This document shows, in pieces, positions 11,053-24,456 of a DNA stretch of 64,000 nucleotides. Under the pieces are notes generated by a model, which saw only the letters and a program-made list of their open reading frames with translations, did not search any database and had not been told where the DNA came from. Position 1 is the first letter of the stretch, and each line of letters opens with the position of its first letter. Origin of the DNA: Edolisoma coerulescens (Eukaryota > Chordata > Aves > Passeriformes > Campephagidae); contig VWZW01000987.1 of the NCBI GenBank assembly GCA_013397115.1, positions 213,607 to 277,606 of the forward strand, read 5' to 3'. Made by a program: the position numbers and the translations under genes.

Positions 11053-14000
11053 GATGAAAATGTAATTTTGCAGCTGGGAATCTTGACTGTCTCCCAAAGT
11101 AGCATTAATCCACCTCACCTTCCTAAACTCCACCAGGAAATAGCTGCAAGGAAGAGGCGGAGGAGGAAAGAACCACTTATGAAGCATCAGCTGCAGTCTA
11201 ATTAGAGCTATTAGCAAGATCTTAGTGGTGTTTATTAGCCCTTACCCAGGGTTGCTGAATGAAGCAATCCTGACATCAGCCTTCTGGCTTGGAGAGCCAC
11301 GCTCCAGCCCCAGCTCGAGGAAGAGAAGTGTTCAGAAAGGCCAAGCTGGTTTCAATCACAGCTGCAGCTCTCCGAGTCAGCTCAGAGCTTGTTTTGATCA
11401 CATAGAAACCAAGGTCTCAGATAAGGGGAACCCACCCTGTGTAGGGCAGGAAAAAGATCGCCCAGTCAGATGGGTTCCATCGTGGTATCTCTCTGAGCTA
11501 GAGGTTTCTTGCTCTGATTTATGGCTACTGAGTCATTTTGAGTTGACAGCATCATTCTGCCTTCACTCTTCAGAGAGCCAGGGATTGCCAACCACCCGCC
11601 CCGGGGATCGGGACAAGATGCTCCCAGAAGACAAAACACAAGCCCTGAGCCCAGCTCAGGACAAGCTGGCCATGAGTTGGACAGGATTAAAATAAGATTT
11701 ACATCTTCTGTTGCACAATACATTCATCACTGGCTGCTGTTGGATGTCTTCAGCCTGCAAACAGTTTGTCTGACATGAGGTGTTTCTTAAACATGCCATG
11801 CCTTTCAAAGGACATGCAGCCAAAAGCTGCATGCCTCAAGCAGGGCTAATCTCCCTGGAGCCTCTTATAGTAGCATATTTCAAGGCTGTTTATCATACAG
11901 AAGGGACATTTAAAAATATACAAATGTATGTTGTAAATCACAGTCTTTTCCTGGGAGGGAGCAGGAGGAAGAAACCAGCAATCACTCAACGTTGAGAAAA
12001 TTTATATGGAGGGATCTTAGCACTGGGCTAGCAATGGTTGCTTCAGCAGGGCCAAAAACACATAATCAGAGCACCACAATGAATGAAAGCATTTGGGAAA
12101 GTCAAAACATACTTAAGGAAACAGTGAACTCCCATATATCTTTCTCAAGCTCATGTATAGTCAGGTAAAATCTTCCATATCCCCGTGCCAGAAAAGCTGC
12201 CTTGCTTTTGTGGTCTAGCTACCACAGTTCACAATCGTTACAACTATTTCCTTTACAGATAAGCAGGTTTCTACCATCTCAACAGATGGGTCTGTCAGAG
12301 GTGCTGCTGAAGGAGGAAACCAAACAGAAAGTCTGAAGTCCTGGGGCCGAGTGCCAGATCAGCACCTGAAAAACTGAGCTGTCTTCCCTGACTCATTCCC
12401 AGTGCGTGTGACAACCAACTGCTGTGGTCACAAGGTTTTGAAAGACAAACATGCATCTTTCCAAGACTGTGGCGACGAAGAATTGCTCCTGCAATGCTTT
12501 GCAGGACTGTGTTGATGGAAGCTGCCTCTGGGACCAGCTGATGTGACCACCAGCTCTGCAGGATGTTGGCCCAGCCATGCCTCGGCCACCCAGCCCCACA
12601 AAATCTGCAGTGTTACCAGCACAACCTCCCCTCTTGATGAGCAAACACTGTGCACCATGAAAGTGTTGCTGCCATCACAGCCACCTACGAGCAGCTGCTG
12701 CAGGGGGTCTTTTGGAAGACAAAATGTGGTGAAAAGAAACCTTGATTCCATCTCAGCTACGCCTCAAACTCGTGGCTTCCAAAAAACAGTCATGTTCAGC
12801 AGAGAAATCCTGCGACCATGCTTTGCTCTCGTTGTCAGCATTTCCTTGCACACCCTCCAGCCTCGCAGGTGTTACACATCAGGCCATGGTGCCGGAGGGT
12901 GGATCTTGGCAGCCCTGCCAAGTCAGCCTCCAACTCATGGGAGGGAGAAGCTGCTACCACGCTCCTGATCCATGGCCCTTCTGCTGATCCCCCTGAGCGT
13001 CTTGGAGGGGAGATGCCACATTCCCCTTTCCGGGACCAAACACCACCGAGATGCTGGGGAGGGTGAGCCTCCAGGATGGAAAGCAAGGTTTCCAGGAGGA
13101 AATCTTGATCCCCAACCACCTTGGGTATCAGACCACGTCATCCCATCCAGCTCTGGGCACAGCAGCTCTCTGCCTGCTGCCACTGCAGCCCTGTGTGAAC
13201 ACCCTGCCCTGCAAGAAAACGCTGCTCGGTCTCAGGGATGCCTGCAGGTGAAGATGTGAAATGTGAATAAAGAAAGCAGTTTGTGCAGAAAAGTAATGAT
13301 CCCTTTGGGATCTTCCCAGTTTATACACAATTACATCAAGCAGCTAAAATGAACGAGTGCTCGGCAGAGAAGGGAGGCGGATAATCCACGGGTGTAAAGC
13401 CCTGCAGCTCCCAGAAGCAGTAAACGGTGTAAAGCAGAGCTGACATTTGAGGATGCATATGATCCTCTAGTTTGTGTATGTCAGGACATCTGCTACTGCG
13501 ACCTCACACAGCTAAAACTTCCCCTGCCTTCACCTACGGCTGCTGCTGAGCGTAGCGTGGAGTAACTCCCTGAGCTGAGCCGCACGCAGGGGATTCCACT
13601 CCTTCATGCCAATTTATAGCCAATTCAGGAATTCAGCAACTATTATTTATCACCAGGGCTCCCCGCTACCCGTCACCACTTTGGTGAGAACTTATTCCAA
13701 ATGAGTCTCCAAATTAGCAACTCTGCATTCGTTTCTTTTATGTTGGTTTCAGTTTATGAGGGATGTCAGCAAATCACAGGATCCCACTCAGGGTAAATTA
13801 CCTGGGGATTTTATGCATGATCGTTCTGCTAAGCTGCAAAGGCAGCGAGCTCTGCATGCTGCTCGCAGTGCCTAAGGCACCAGGGAGGATGAGCCCAACT
13901 GCTTCCAAAGGATGATCAGGTTGGGGAGGTGCTTAAAACACCTTGCAAGGATGGATGAGGCTTCCCCGTGCAGATTAGAGCATGCCCAGGCCACGTACCC

Positions 14001-15007
14001 CTCTCCCAAATCCTGAAACGGAATTTCCCTCTCCCTGAATTTATCATTACTGAATGAGAGAGGAAACAAGCATGTGCTCTCTTTCTGCCTGATTTTATTC
14101 TCTGAGACAAGAGCTTTTCTACTCAGCAGAAAGCAAACTGGGGCTTGTTTTGTTTAGAAGTGAAGAAATAGCAGGTCTTGACTCCACAGATTTCTGGCAA
14201 CAGTTACGCCTTGGAAAAACAGTTGTGTTGGCAGCAAAGTGAAAGACTCCTGTCTGCTGGAGCAGCCTTTGGCCTCTGTGGATGCATTTCCTGATCCCAG
14301 ACAGATGGAGCATGTCTCCTACCCTGCTGCTGCTCCAGGATCCTTGTGCCAAGTCAGACTGGCCCCGGCGATGGGACAAGAGTCAAAGGCACTGGTTCCC
14401 ACGAGGAGGGCTGGGAACAGGAGCTTGTGCACGGGCAGTGCAGTCAAAGATGTCAAGGAATGTCACTTCTCCTCGCAGAGGTGGAGGAACAGAAGGTCCA
14501 GGAGGACCAGCTGAGGACCAGCTTCTCCATCACATCAGAGTGGCCCCAGTAAAATGTTTCTCGGGGTGCAGCTTGGCAGTGCTGGTCCCATGCACCAGGC
14601 TGAGGCTATTTTTAAGCTGAGGTCTGAAGGACAAGGGCTGCCTGGTGAGGTGAAAGACAAGGCAGAGACACAGAGCAGAAAGACCAGGTGATACAGGCCG
14701 AAATAAAATTGTCCCTGGCCGAGCCCAAAGCTGTAGAAGGGCCACAGCACATGGGAGGGAAGAAGCAACTGTTTGTTTTTCTTGCAAAGTCTTCTGGCTG
14801 GGATCCAGTTTATCCCATGCAGATCCCTCCATTGGAGTGAGGATGGGTTTAGCCTCCAACACAGGAATGACAAGTGTCAGGAATGACAGAGCTGGAGGAG
14901 CTCTGCAGTCCTGGTTCTCCCCAGGGCACCAGGGACAGGAGGGACATTAACAAATTGTGTAGGGTTGCCTTCCCAAAACCCTGATGTTTGGACAAGAGCT
15001 TTGGCCT
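11053..15007. other. Non-coding stretch, no gene recognised
   Basis: About 4 kb with no recognisable exon. Short open frames in both strands overlap each other in several phases, as expected for non-coding DNA. A single-copy, AT-containing block near 13.6-13.85 kb has no repeat character, but its function cannot be judged. Confidence 0.55.
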
Positions 15008-15088
15008 TTCTATTTTCTTTTTTTTTTTTCCTTCCCCTTTCCTTTTTTGGTTTTTGTTTGTTTGTTTTTTGTTGTTGTTGTTGTTTTT
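15008..15088. repeat. T-rich simple repeat with (TTTG)n/(GTT)n
   Basis: A poly-T run of about 14 bases, then CT-rich sequence, then TTTG and TTG repeat units ending in TTTTTAA. On the minus strand it reads as an A-rich (CAA)n/(CAAA)n tail, which could be a relic of a retroposon 3' end, but no body is recognised. Confidence 0.9.
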
Positions 15089-15679
15089 AAGGCGTTTGGC
15101 CAAATTAAAAAACCGGCTCTGTCCAGCTGCCTTCAGCCTTGCGTTACCATTCCTTCCCTAATGATTCTTCTGGGAACCACAAACCCCAAATCCTGCACAA
15201 CTCTCATGCTCTCTTTCTGCCCTGCAAGATGGACACAGCTGATTTTCGCGTTCAATTTCCCAGCTTGGAAACGGAGCAGCACAAAAAAGGGAAGGTGATG
15301 TTTCTTTCCAATTCCCCCTTCAGTGTCAGGTCAGGGCAAAGCTTGTGGAGGGACCAGAGCAGAACGGCCGCCAAGCTGCAGCTCTGAACATCACTCAGGA
15401 CACAGTGGTACCCCCAAAAATAGAAGACCTCTGGATAAAAATAAACCACTGGGACCATTCCTCATCTTAATCCTCAGGAGCAAGGACTTTCCTTTCTTGT
15501 GGACCCTCTTCCACCTCTGTGCAGCTGCCAGGCCCCTTGGTCCCAGCCCAGTGCTGTGCTGCTGGCTGCCCTCCTGATGGATTCTGCCATGTATCCCTCT
15601 CTAAGTATAAAACCAGCTGGGTGGTGAGTCTGGGGACTGGTACACAGAGATGAAGTCTCCTTTAGTGGTTTTGCACCTT
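15089..15679. other. Non-coding stretch between simple repeat and CR1 remnant
   Basis: No gene, tandem repeat or clear motif is seen in this interval of about 590 bases. Confidence 0.55.
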
Positions 15680-16020
15680 TGATCTCTGGAACGTGTATTT
15701 CAAGCCCAGAAAGGGCTTTTGTGCTGGCCAAGGAAATAACTACTTATAAGGACAGAGAGAGAGCTGACAAGGGATGGGGCAAAAGGATTGTGCTGCTAAG
15801 GAAAAAGGCAGCCTACCCCTGTGTCTTGAAATGCCCAGGACATAAAGTGAGAATTGCTAAAGGTCAGGCTGAATTGGCTCTTGCAGAGGATGACAAGAAA
15901 AATAACAAGAGAAGGTTTAGCTGTATAGATCAGAGTAAAAAATGGAGAGGAGAAATGGAGTACAGTCTCTGCTGTACAGAGAGGATGGGGTATAGATTAA
16001 AGTTAGTCCGAGTGTGATCC
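15680..16020 (+). mobile_element. Degraded CR1 ORF2 fragment, plus strand
   Basis: The plus-strand frame from 15,679 to 16,017 encodes a Lys/Arg-rich peptide that recalls the linker between the endonuclease and reverse transcriptase domains of CR1 ORF2. The recognisable core begins KVRIAKGQAELALAEDDKKN and continues into a basic segment. In the CR1 family the matching stretch is an arginine/lysine-rich helix followed by a DNKK-like motif. Flanking endonuclease and reverse-transcriptase motifs are absent, so it is a short internal relic with no coding capacity as an element. The assignment is from family memory. A translated search against avian CR1 consensus proteins would settle it. Confidence 0.5.
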
Positions 16021-19000
16021 AAAACTAATGCATCCTCTATCTAACAGCATGTCATTGTGCAGATGACACAAGAATAACAGGGATGAGGAGACAGACAAGG
16101 AAATATCAGATCCCTCCAGATCGAGTCAGAGGGCAGCGAGCTCACACCACGGGCACAGCTGGTTCCTGTCCCCCAGCACTGAACACCTGAGACTGAAACC
16201 TGCCATGGAAACATTCACCAAGCTTGGAGAAAGGAGAACAGGAAACACAGCACCTCAACTAAGGAGAGGGAAAAATGCCACTCTCCCAGCTACAGACAAT
16301 TAAGGTGTCCCATGCCACATGCCAGGCATGGAGCAAAGTCCAAGGGAAGGAGGATTTGGGGCTCAGAGCTACCCGACTGTTTTCCATTCCCCCAAGGGTG
16401 CCAGCCAGCCTGATAAGATATTGCTGATAAGATATAGCCTCCATAAATGGGAGAAATGGTGATCTAATCTACCTCACCTGCAGCAAAGTGTTTGCTGGAG
16501 CACCTTGGCACTTTGTCCCGACAGCGCGGGGGGACGGGGACCAGTCCATGGGCTTGGTGGCAGCTCAGCACCAGCTCCTGGGCTGGCAGGGCTGTGGCAG
16601 CCTCTGGGGCAAGCTTGGGACAGATTTTTATGGATGATCTTGCCCTAGACCAGCACTGGGCTCAAGGCACTCATGGATCTGAAATGTTGCGGGTAAATGG
16701 AGATCCAGAAGCAGAAGTCTTGGACCACCACTGTGGGGACACCCCAGCTTCACGACTTGTGACCAGTTTTGGTCCCAGCCAGAAATACTTCAGGAGCATC
16801 TCATTCCCTTCAGCTCCTGCCTGCCTGTGGAACACATGTGAGGACTAATTCTCCTGCCCATGACTGAAGCACTCGACTTGCCATCTGATTTCCAGACATT
16901 TCTAGGAAAATGCGCAGCTCTGCTGAGCAGAAAGCGGAGCCTGCGACGTGCCTAATCAGCTATGCTAATCTGCTGCTGCCACGCAGAGCCTGCACAACGC
17001 AGCTCCCAGCGCGTCCAGGCTCCTGCTGCAGAGCCCAGCAGCGCTGCTTTGTTTATTTGCAGTGATTTACCTTCGAATTTATCACCCTCTTCCCAAGAAG
17101 TTGGCATCCCCCAGCACGAATTGCCCCCCTGAACCTCCCGGTGCCTCTCCAGGCTCTGGAGATGGATGGGAAGCAGGCTGGATCCGGGGGCTCAGCTTGT
17201 GGAGGGCCGCAGGGGAGTACTGGAACAACCACGGCTCTAACTCAATTTCTACCCATTTTCTCTTTTGCCCTCGCTTCATTATAGATTATTATTTTCTAAA
17301 CTGAGACAGAGTCGATTCTGCTTCCAACTGAATTGCCCACAGGCTGGCTCCTCTCCTCCATCCAGCTGATAGAATCCTTATAGCAAGTTCCTTCTCAACG
17401 GACCGGCAGTCTTCAGGGAGCAATGCCTCATTTGGGGAGAGTCCATCTTTTACAGAAAACAGCATTTAATTTCCAGTTGTTACTGTCTGTTTCATGCAGC
17501 TTTTCCACTAGATGAGAAAAGGCATCTATGTAAAACTTGAAAGAGAGTAAATCCCAGCTTGAATTGGGATAAAAAGTTGGAGATCTCAATGTATTTTGCA
17601 GACAAGGTGTCCAGAACAATGATAGAAAGGGTCATTTCCCATTTCCAGCTTTTTCTACAGCCCTACCTACTTGTTATGCTGCAGATGAGCACTTATTTCT
17701 AAATAAGTTGTTTCAAAGCAAAAACCGAGCCATTCTCCTTTGAGAAGTGTCAATGCGAGACTTCACAAAGATTTCTAAACATAGATACTTCAAAAGAACA
17801 AGTGCAATAAGGAGACTGGTCAAAACGTATCCTCCCTGGCACAGACTGGCAGCTTTGAAGAATTCATGTTTTCTGATGGAAAGATGCTAAATGGAAAATA
17901 TTCCCTGTTCCCCAGGCAGGTTCCTGCGCTGCAGCAGCCCTGGCTCACCTGCACGGGGTGATCCCATCCCAGCACAGAGCTGGGATGTGGGTGGACAGCC
18001 TGACAGCCTTTCCCAGGCCCATCGTGGCTCTCTTCCATTTCCTTCATGACCTGCCTTGCAGTTTGGGGTCCCGCTGTGGGGTACACACAGCTTGGGAGAA
18101 GGGCAGTGCAGGATTCTCCAGGATGTAGGACTTGGCTCCACCGCCTGGCCAGGAGCCCTTGAAATTACCCCACGCCTTGTCCCATCCCGTCTATAACCTA
18201 AATTAAATGGGTCTTCCCACCTCCTGCAAGGCTCCAAAGGTCACTTTGGGTTCCCCTAAACCCCATTCTCTGTGCCTGTGGGAGCCCTGCAGGCAGGGAA
18301 TCAGCCCCTGGGCAGAAATCAGAGGTGGAGACATTCCTGCCTTTCCTCAGCAAGTCCAGCTGAATCCCACTAAAACATTTCTGAGCATCTTTGGAATGAT
18401 TTGAGAAGTTCTGGAGCACGCCCTGCACAGTCCAGCCGGGTTTTAGGGGGAGCGTGCTCTTCTGAGAGAGCTGTTTCCTATTTTTGTCAGCACATTGAAC
18501 ACAGCCTCTAAATTAAAATCTTCTATTTCCAGACTATTTTGATCAACGCTGCTTCCTTCAGTTCAAAAGATACAATAAGAATAGATGAGCTCTTACAAAT
18601 TAAAAGCTTCTCTTGCTTAACAAATTGTCTCTTTGCAATAATTAATTATCTGGAGAGAGATTCCTGCCCTACGCTTTTGGCCTCATTCCAGGCTGTGTAA
18701 GGGGTGGAAAAAAAAAAGTTTATATTTGGGAATTAGTTGCCTCCCAATGCTGGCTCTCACACTTCCTGCACAAGGCAGGACCAGTCCAGAGGTGAGCCCA
18801 TCCTGGGCACAGCACAGCTGTCACCGAGTGCCTGTCACAAGCCTCAGCTTGTGGTTTGCAGGGGGAAGGCTCCAGGCACATTTCACAGCCTGCTTTAATT
18901 TCTTTTTTTGCTAGGTGATTATTATTAGGCAGCAGGTCTGTCTCTCTGGGCAGCTATGCCATTCCCACTTTGATGGTTCCTAGAAGCTCATGGTACAGGG

Positions 19001-19100
19001 GGGTGTGGAGATGGAAGATGTGAAAGCAGTGCAAGGACGCGGGGGTGGCTGCTGCTAGCCGTGCCTCTTGCCAGATGCTCCAACCCTCAGATGACCTCGG
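16021..19100. other. Non-coding stretch, no gene recognised
   Basis: About 3.1 kb. There is a CpG-bearing, single-copy block near 16.9-17.06 kb and an AT-rich block at 18.53-18.66 kb containing TAATTAAT-like sequence. Neither shows coding potential. They could be regulatory, but nothing in the sequence alone proves it. Confidence 0.5.
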
Positions 19101-19230
19101 GACTTTGTCCAACCTGCACTTCCTTAGGAAATTCCTTCCAGTGCATGACTATCCTTATGATGAGTAAGTCTCAATTAATCTTAGATTTTGCTCTCTAAGC
19201 CCTTGGCTGCTACTCCTCCTCTCAGGGGTA
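19101..19230 (-). repeat. Diverged CR1 3'-region fragment, minus strand
   Basis: On the plus strand the segment reads like an inverted CR1: a TTTGTCCAACCTGCACTTCC block, then CCTTCCAGTGCATGACTATC, then a stretch corresponding to the family's TTCTTCCTAATATCTAATCT region in altered form. It is much more diverged than the copy at 29.58 kb. The right edge is indistinct and weaker similarity may run to about 19.4 kb. Confidence 0.5.
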
Positions 19231-22200
19231 TGGAGTTCCTACTCACCTCCCCTGTGGCACAACTGGAAATATGAGCAGGTTATGACATCTGCTCCATCAA
19301 AATCCCATCAGTCTATTCTCAGGGGATGTGTTCTCCAGGCCTCTACCACATGTGCTCCTCACCCTTGGAGCTTTTCAGCCTCCACGAAGAGGACGGGCAT
19401 TGTTGGCTTTGCTCACCCTGGTAGATGCTCCAGGTCCTCAGGAGACAAGAGGAATGCTGATACCAGGTAGAATCCAGCCTGGGACTGTGAGAATTCCCAC
19501 CTGCAGCAAAGGACGTTCACGCTGTGGGTCAGGGCAGAGAGATCCTCTACTGCTTTAATCCAGTCCTACCTGACTTGCAGCTGCAGCACGACTGCACCAG
19601 GGATCAGCATCCCACAGGCACAGCCCCAGTTTTGACACAGTTACCGGCAGTGGCACAGGAGGTGGAGGTGGCACAGACGAACACGTTGCTGGTGCCGTGC
19701 GTCCCCACCAGTGCCCAGCTCCTCATCTCCTGCTGGGAACATCTCAGCACTACTTTGGCTTCATGGTCCCTCTGCAGCCTCTGTCCTTGTAGGGCCTGCC
19801 CGTGCCCCGTCTGCTCGTGCTGGCAGCCCAGGCAGGGGCACAGCAGGGTCCCCGCACAGGGTGGGAGCTGGTGGCCAGCAGCCTGCCTGGGCAACGCCTG
19901 CAGCCAGGTCTGTGCCCAGAGCCCCGTGCTCCTTGCCAGCCCCACGGCAGGCCCTGCTGCAGGGGAGCATTTTGCTAATCCTTTCATCCCTGCCCCGTGC
20001 CCAGCAGCACGGCCTCCTGCCAGCTTTGCAGGGAAAGGCTTTGGAAGCACCTGGGGCTCGAGCAAGGAATCTTTCCCTGTGAAGTGACCAGGGCAGGAGC
20101 CGCCTTCCAGCCCTGAGGGCTCCTGAACCACCCAAACAGCCTCAGAACAGGCCCTTACATACACAGGGCAGATTTTACACACCCCAAGCTGAAACCAAAC
20201 AGCTCATTCCCTCAGAAATTGGCTGACCTTCCTGATAGGAATCATTGGAGGGGTCTGAGAAGGCGTGAAGTGTAGAGCATTCCATTCTCCCACCCTACTC
20301 CCGGACCACAGCTCGGCCTCCTCCACACACAGAGAGCAACCCCAACACACAAGTTATGAGTTCTCGAGCTCTTGAGCTCTGCACAACCCCAAATTAACCA
20401 CAAGTTATCTCCCAGGCCACAACCTCGGCAGTGTTTGGAGGAGGATTAAATATTTATCTGGAAAACAAGGACGTGCACAATTGCATTCGGCAGGATTAGT
20501 GACAAAGCCCATGAAGATCCACTCCCTGGAGCCAGAGCCAGTTGCTCCCTTCCTGGGAAAGCCTCAGGCATCCAGGGGTGGGTCACACTCTGCCAAGGCT
20601 CCTGCTCCCCTCACAGCCTTGTGGTTTGGAGGGAGTGACTGGGACCTCCTCCCGTGGACCTCAGCTGATCCTTTTCTCTTTATAATGCACCAGAGAGATG
20701 AAAACTCCTGTGCTGGTGTCCACAAATTTCTCCTCCCTAGCGCGGTTTAATCTAGGAACAGCTCGGTTTGAGTGAGAAGAGGACCCTCCCTGACCCTGGA
20801 CACACTGGAAAACGTGAGCCTTCCACTCCCTGAAGGAGCTCTGTAGTAGCGTGGAGCCAGCAGCACTCTCTAGTACTCGTTAGAGCTCGGAGAGCTTTGT
20901 ATAACACAAACAGACCGACAACCTGGAAATAAACCTCCAACATCCTCTCTCTGCACTCAGAGAAGTTTAAGATATGTGTCACAGACTGTGTCTATAGTCT
21001 GACACTATATCACAGCAGATGGGATCCTGCTAAGCATCCTTGGGATCAGCACTGCAGAAAACAAAAGGCTGGGAAAGGCCTGAGCATCCTTCTCTTTTCC
21101 ATTACGTGCAGCCCCATACGGGAAAGGTGCCTTTGGACAGAGATATTCCTGGAACAGCCGAGATTAATGGCATGCCAGAAATATATACGCAAGCAGGATG
21201 TTGCACTGGAGCTCAGCCACAGCCCAGCAAGGGTCTCCCACCACCCTGGGGAGCTGCCTGGTCTGCAGGCAGGAGCAGTTCCTTGCACAGCCCCAGACTC
21301 AGTGAAGATGTTTAACATGTCCTTTCCCTGTAATATTTATTTCCCATGAGTATGCTCTGGCTTACACAGTCCCTGGCAGGGAATATCAGAGATTTCTGTC
21401 ATTATTTATCCTTTTGTCCAGGACAGGATTTAACTGGAAACTATTTGTTTAAAAAGGAGAAAAGCTTATTAGCACACCGAGGAGGTCTCTGTCCTTTCAT
21501 TTTATTGTGTATGTAATTCGCTGGAAATCAAAGTATTCATATGAGTAAGTTACTGGCCTCTCCCTGCTAGCCAGGAAGTTCAGCAGCCTGTGGTGGGGTC
21601 AGTACCTTTCCATGGCTTTTTACTTTTGATTTTTCCAGAGGAAACAACTCGGCACGAGTCCATTTCCCTAATCCACAATCTTCTGCCAGAGTCCACTCAA
21701 ATGTCTCTAAAACCCAACGGGACACGTCACCAACCCCTCTCAGCCTGCACTGCCCAGGGAGCTGCTCTGAACCCAGATGCTTTGTTTTCTACATATTTTC
21801 TACTCCCCTTCCCCCTCCTCCTTTGGCTTTTCCAAACCCAGCTCATGCTGGGGAGAGCAGCACAGAGCTGCACCTCTGAGCCCTTCTCAGAGCTGAGCTG
21901 CCATATGTGATTTCCCAGGTTGGCCACTACCTTCCAGGCATTTCTTCACCATCTGAGGCTTTTCAGGAGCTCTTGTCTTTGCCAAATCTCACATTCTTGG
22001 AGTCCCAAACTTTCCCTGACTTCTCTTGCACTTTCCCATCTCCCAGCATTGCTGTAGCCTTTAATAACTGCTGCTTACACACACATACACACAGAATGTC
22101 AGAGACCTCTTGCCATTTCCTGACTCATTACTCACTCCTTGGCTCTGCACAGCCCACTGAGGGAATGTTCCGGTTTCTGAGTGTCCCTGGTTGCTGCCTG

Positions 22201-24015
22201 CCCCGTGCAGCCCAGCGAGCCTGGTCGAGGTGGCCGTGTGGCAGGTCAGCCATCAGGTCTGACGAGTATCCAGTGCCTCCTTCCTTTTCAGAGCTTGCCC
22301 ACAATGATGTTTTCCAGTCACAGGCTCTGCAGGTGTCACATCTGCCACTTCCCAGGGTGCAGATGCACAGAGCACACCAGTCCATGCCACCAGGAATGCC
22401 CCTGCACGGCTCCTTTCAGCGCGAGGTCCAGCTGCTTTCCCACACTCCTTGCACTGTCCATGCAGGCTGCACTCCTTCCAGTGAACTCAGGTTGAGGGTA
22501 TGACCCCATATGGCCCCTCAGAGGCTCCACAGTCACTCGGCCACTGCACAAAGTCAGAGTTTGAAGGTCTCCTGTGCTCAAGGGTTGGCAGAAGTGGTGG
22601 GTTTCCCTATGACCCAGATGCCCCTGCAAGCCTGAAGCCCCTCTGCCACTTCATCCCAAAATGCACCCTCAAATTTCTCCCCAGGCTTTGGGGAGATAGA
22701 GCACGCTGAACTCAGAGCCTGCCCTGTGGACAGCAGGGCCCTTTTATTGAGAGGGATTAGTGCAAGGGGGCTGGAGAGGGAATCCTGCCCCAGCAACCAG
22801 AGTACTTTGTCCCTACGTGGCCCTTCTCATCCTGAGACTTCCTGATGAAAGATCCCTCGTAGAGCAGAGCCAAGCGAGGGCCCCTGTAATAAATCAGCAC
22901 CCCAGCGACTTTGGCTGACGCAGACATTCCTGAGCAGATTTGAATCTTGTTTGTGAAGAGGGATCCCTCCGTGCCCGCGCTCTGCGTACCCCAGCCACTT
23001 GGGAAGCATCTGGCAGCCAGTCCACGGCTCAGCTACCCCAGACACCATCACAGGGCTGCTGATCAGCGGGAAAACTCTCTGGTTCCAGCAGATCATAAGC
23101 TTATTAAAGATAGATTTGTGCTTTGGTCTGCAGAGATAAACAGATCAAAGGCATTTTTGTCTGTGTGCCAGTGCCGCTGGTATCCCCCTTCGGCAGAGAG
23201 GGAGGCTGGGATGTGCTCTCCATTCCCAGTGCAGGGCATTGGGGGAGCTCAGCCCAGCGGAGGGAGCAGCAGGGAGTGTGCCCAGGGCCACATCCAGACT
23301 GCAAGAAGTCCGTCCTTGGCTATTTGCACGGGGAACTTGGAAGCAGCTGGTGGGGACTGAAGCACCTCCCTCCCAAGGCATCGCTGCTCTCCCCGGGCCC
23401 TGCAGAGCCAGGGGGTGGCCAAGCTTCGCTGGAGTTCTGCTGCCAGCCCAGTCCTGCTCTGCTCAGGAGGGAGAACTAAAAGGGGAAACAGGTCCTTGCA
23501 CAGCTGGCCCAGTAGCTGATATTTGCATAGTGCTTTGAAACCCACAGATGAAAGATTTGAGAGACACGAAAGGCTGTCACTGCCTGTTTGTCATTTCGTG
23601 TGGTTCCTCCCTGCTATCGCACGCAAAGGAGACAATTTTCAGGAGAGGCAAGTGCAGCCTTGAGGGAAAGATGAAACGGTGCTGGCTTTTCCTGCCATGT
23701 CTGCTTGCACAAGGAGCAAATGTGCACCCCAGCGCTGTCTGGGCTCCAGTTTCTCCATCCACTTTACAGCTACCTCACCTTCTTCCTTATCTGTTCCCAG
23801 TTCAACACAAGAGTCACCAGCCTCCCTGAGCCATCTCTGCTCTCCCACTCCAGGCTCAGCTGTGCTTGCTCTCAGGGGGCTCACACAGATTGCAAAGCCA
23901 AAAATTGGGAACGAGTGACGGCATCAGGGCTCCCGACAGCAGGAGAGTGTGTGCCTGCAGAAGAGAGCCTGGAGAGAGGGAACCTTTGCCCGTGGCAAGA
24001 GCCCTGAAACTTCAG
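19231..24015. other. Non-coding stretch, no gene recognised; ends at a splice-donor-like site
   Basis: About 4.8 kb upstream of the candidate HRH2 first exon. Open frames of 187-198 codons occur near 19.5-20.2 kb and 21.9-22.5 kb but overlap comparably long frames in other phases and lack protein-like motifs. Its right edge contains a perfect donor-like CAG|GTGAGT at 24,013-24,020, which might end an upstream non-coding exon. Confidence 0.5.
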
Positions 24016-24179
24016 GTGAGTGAGGAAGGTGATGGCATCACTCAAGAAAGCAGCAGCGGGAGGCAGCAGGCATCCCACCCTCCTCTCTGTGCCAGGCACG
24101 GCTCGGCGGAGCCCGACACGGAGCTGGGCTCACTTTCAGCATTTCAAATTTGCCGGATGATAACCTCGGTGTCTGAGTT

Positions 24180-24456
24180 CACAGCTCTGATCCCACCCAC
24201 TTGAGGTCTGACTCATGTTGCAGTCACCGCTGCCTGGATATTGGTAAGAGAGCAGGGAGAGAGGTTGGTTCGAGAGGAGGGAGGGAGCAGGGGAGGAGGA
24301 GAGGAGAGAGGAGAGGGACCGAGGCAGCCGCCGCTCGCAGCACACGCTTCTGCCTGCGCGACTGAGCCACACGCACCGGGGGAAAGTTGGAGTCAGTGCA
24401 GCCACTGAAGGCTCCCACTCGCTCAGGGGCTGTGAGAAAGCAGCACCTTTCCCAGG
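24180..24456 (+). promoter_or_regulatory. Candidate HRH2 promoter / non-coding first exon
   Basis: The block contains a consensus AP-1/TRE site (TGACTCA, 24,209-24,215). A purine-rich GA/GGGA stretch follows at about 24,253-24,318, then a short CpG-bearing segment at about 24,325-24,380. It ends with a splice-donor-like CCCAG|GTAAAG with the exon edge at 24,455. Another donor-like TTG|GTAAGA lies at 24,243. A non-coding first exon is expected because the coding exon at 30.2 kb begins with a splice acceptor just before the start codon, and mammalian HRH2 has upstream untranslated exons. Assignment to HRH2 is inference. No TATA box is convincing. Confidence 0.28.

Noticed and set aside
19524..20182. 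Opposed open frames of 187 and 192 codons
   Set aside because: Both strands are open over the same GC-rich segment, which indicates composition and not coding. No protein family is recognised.
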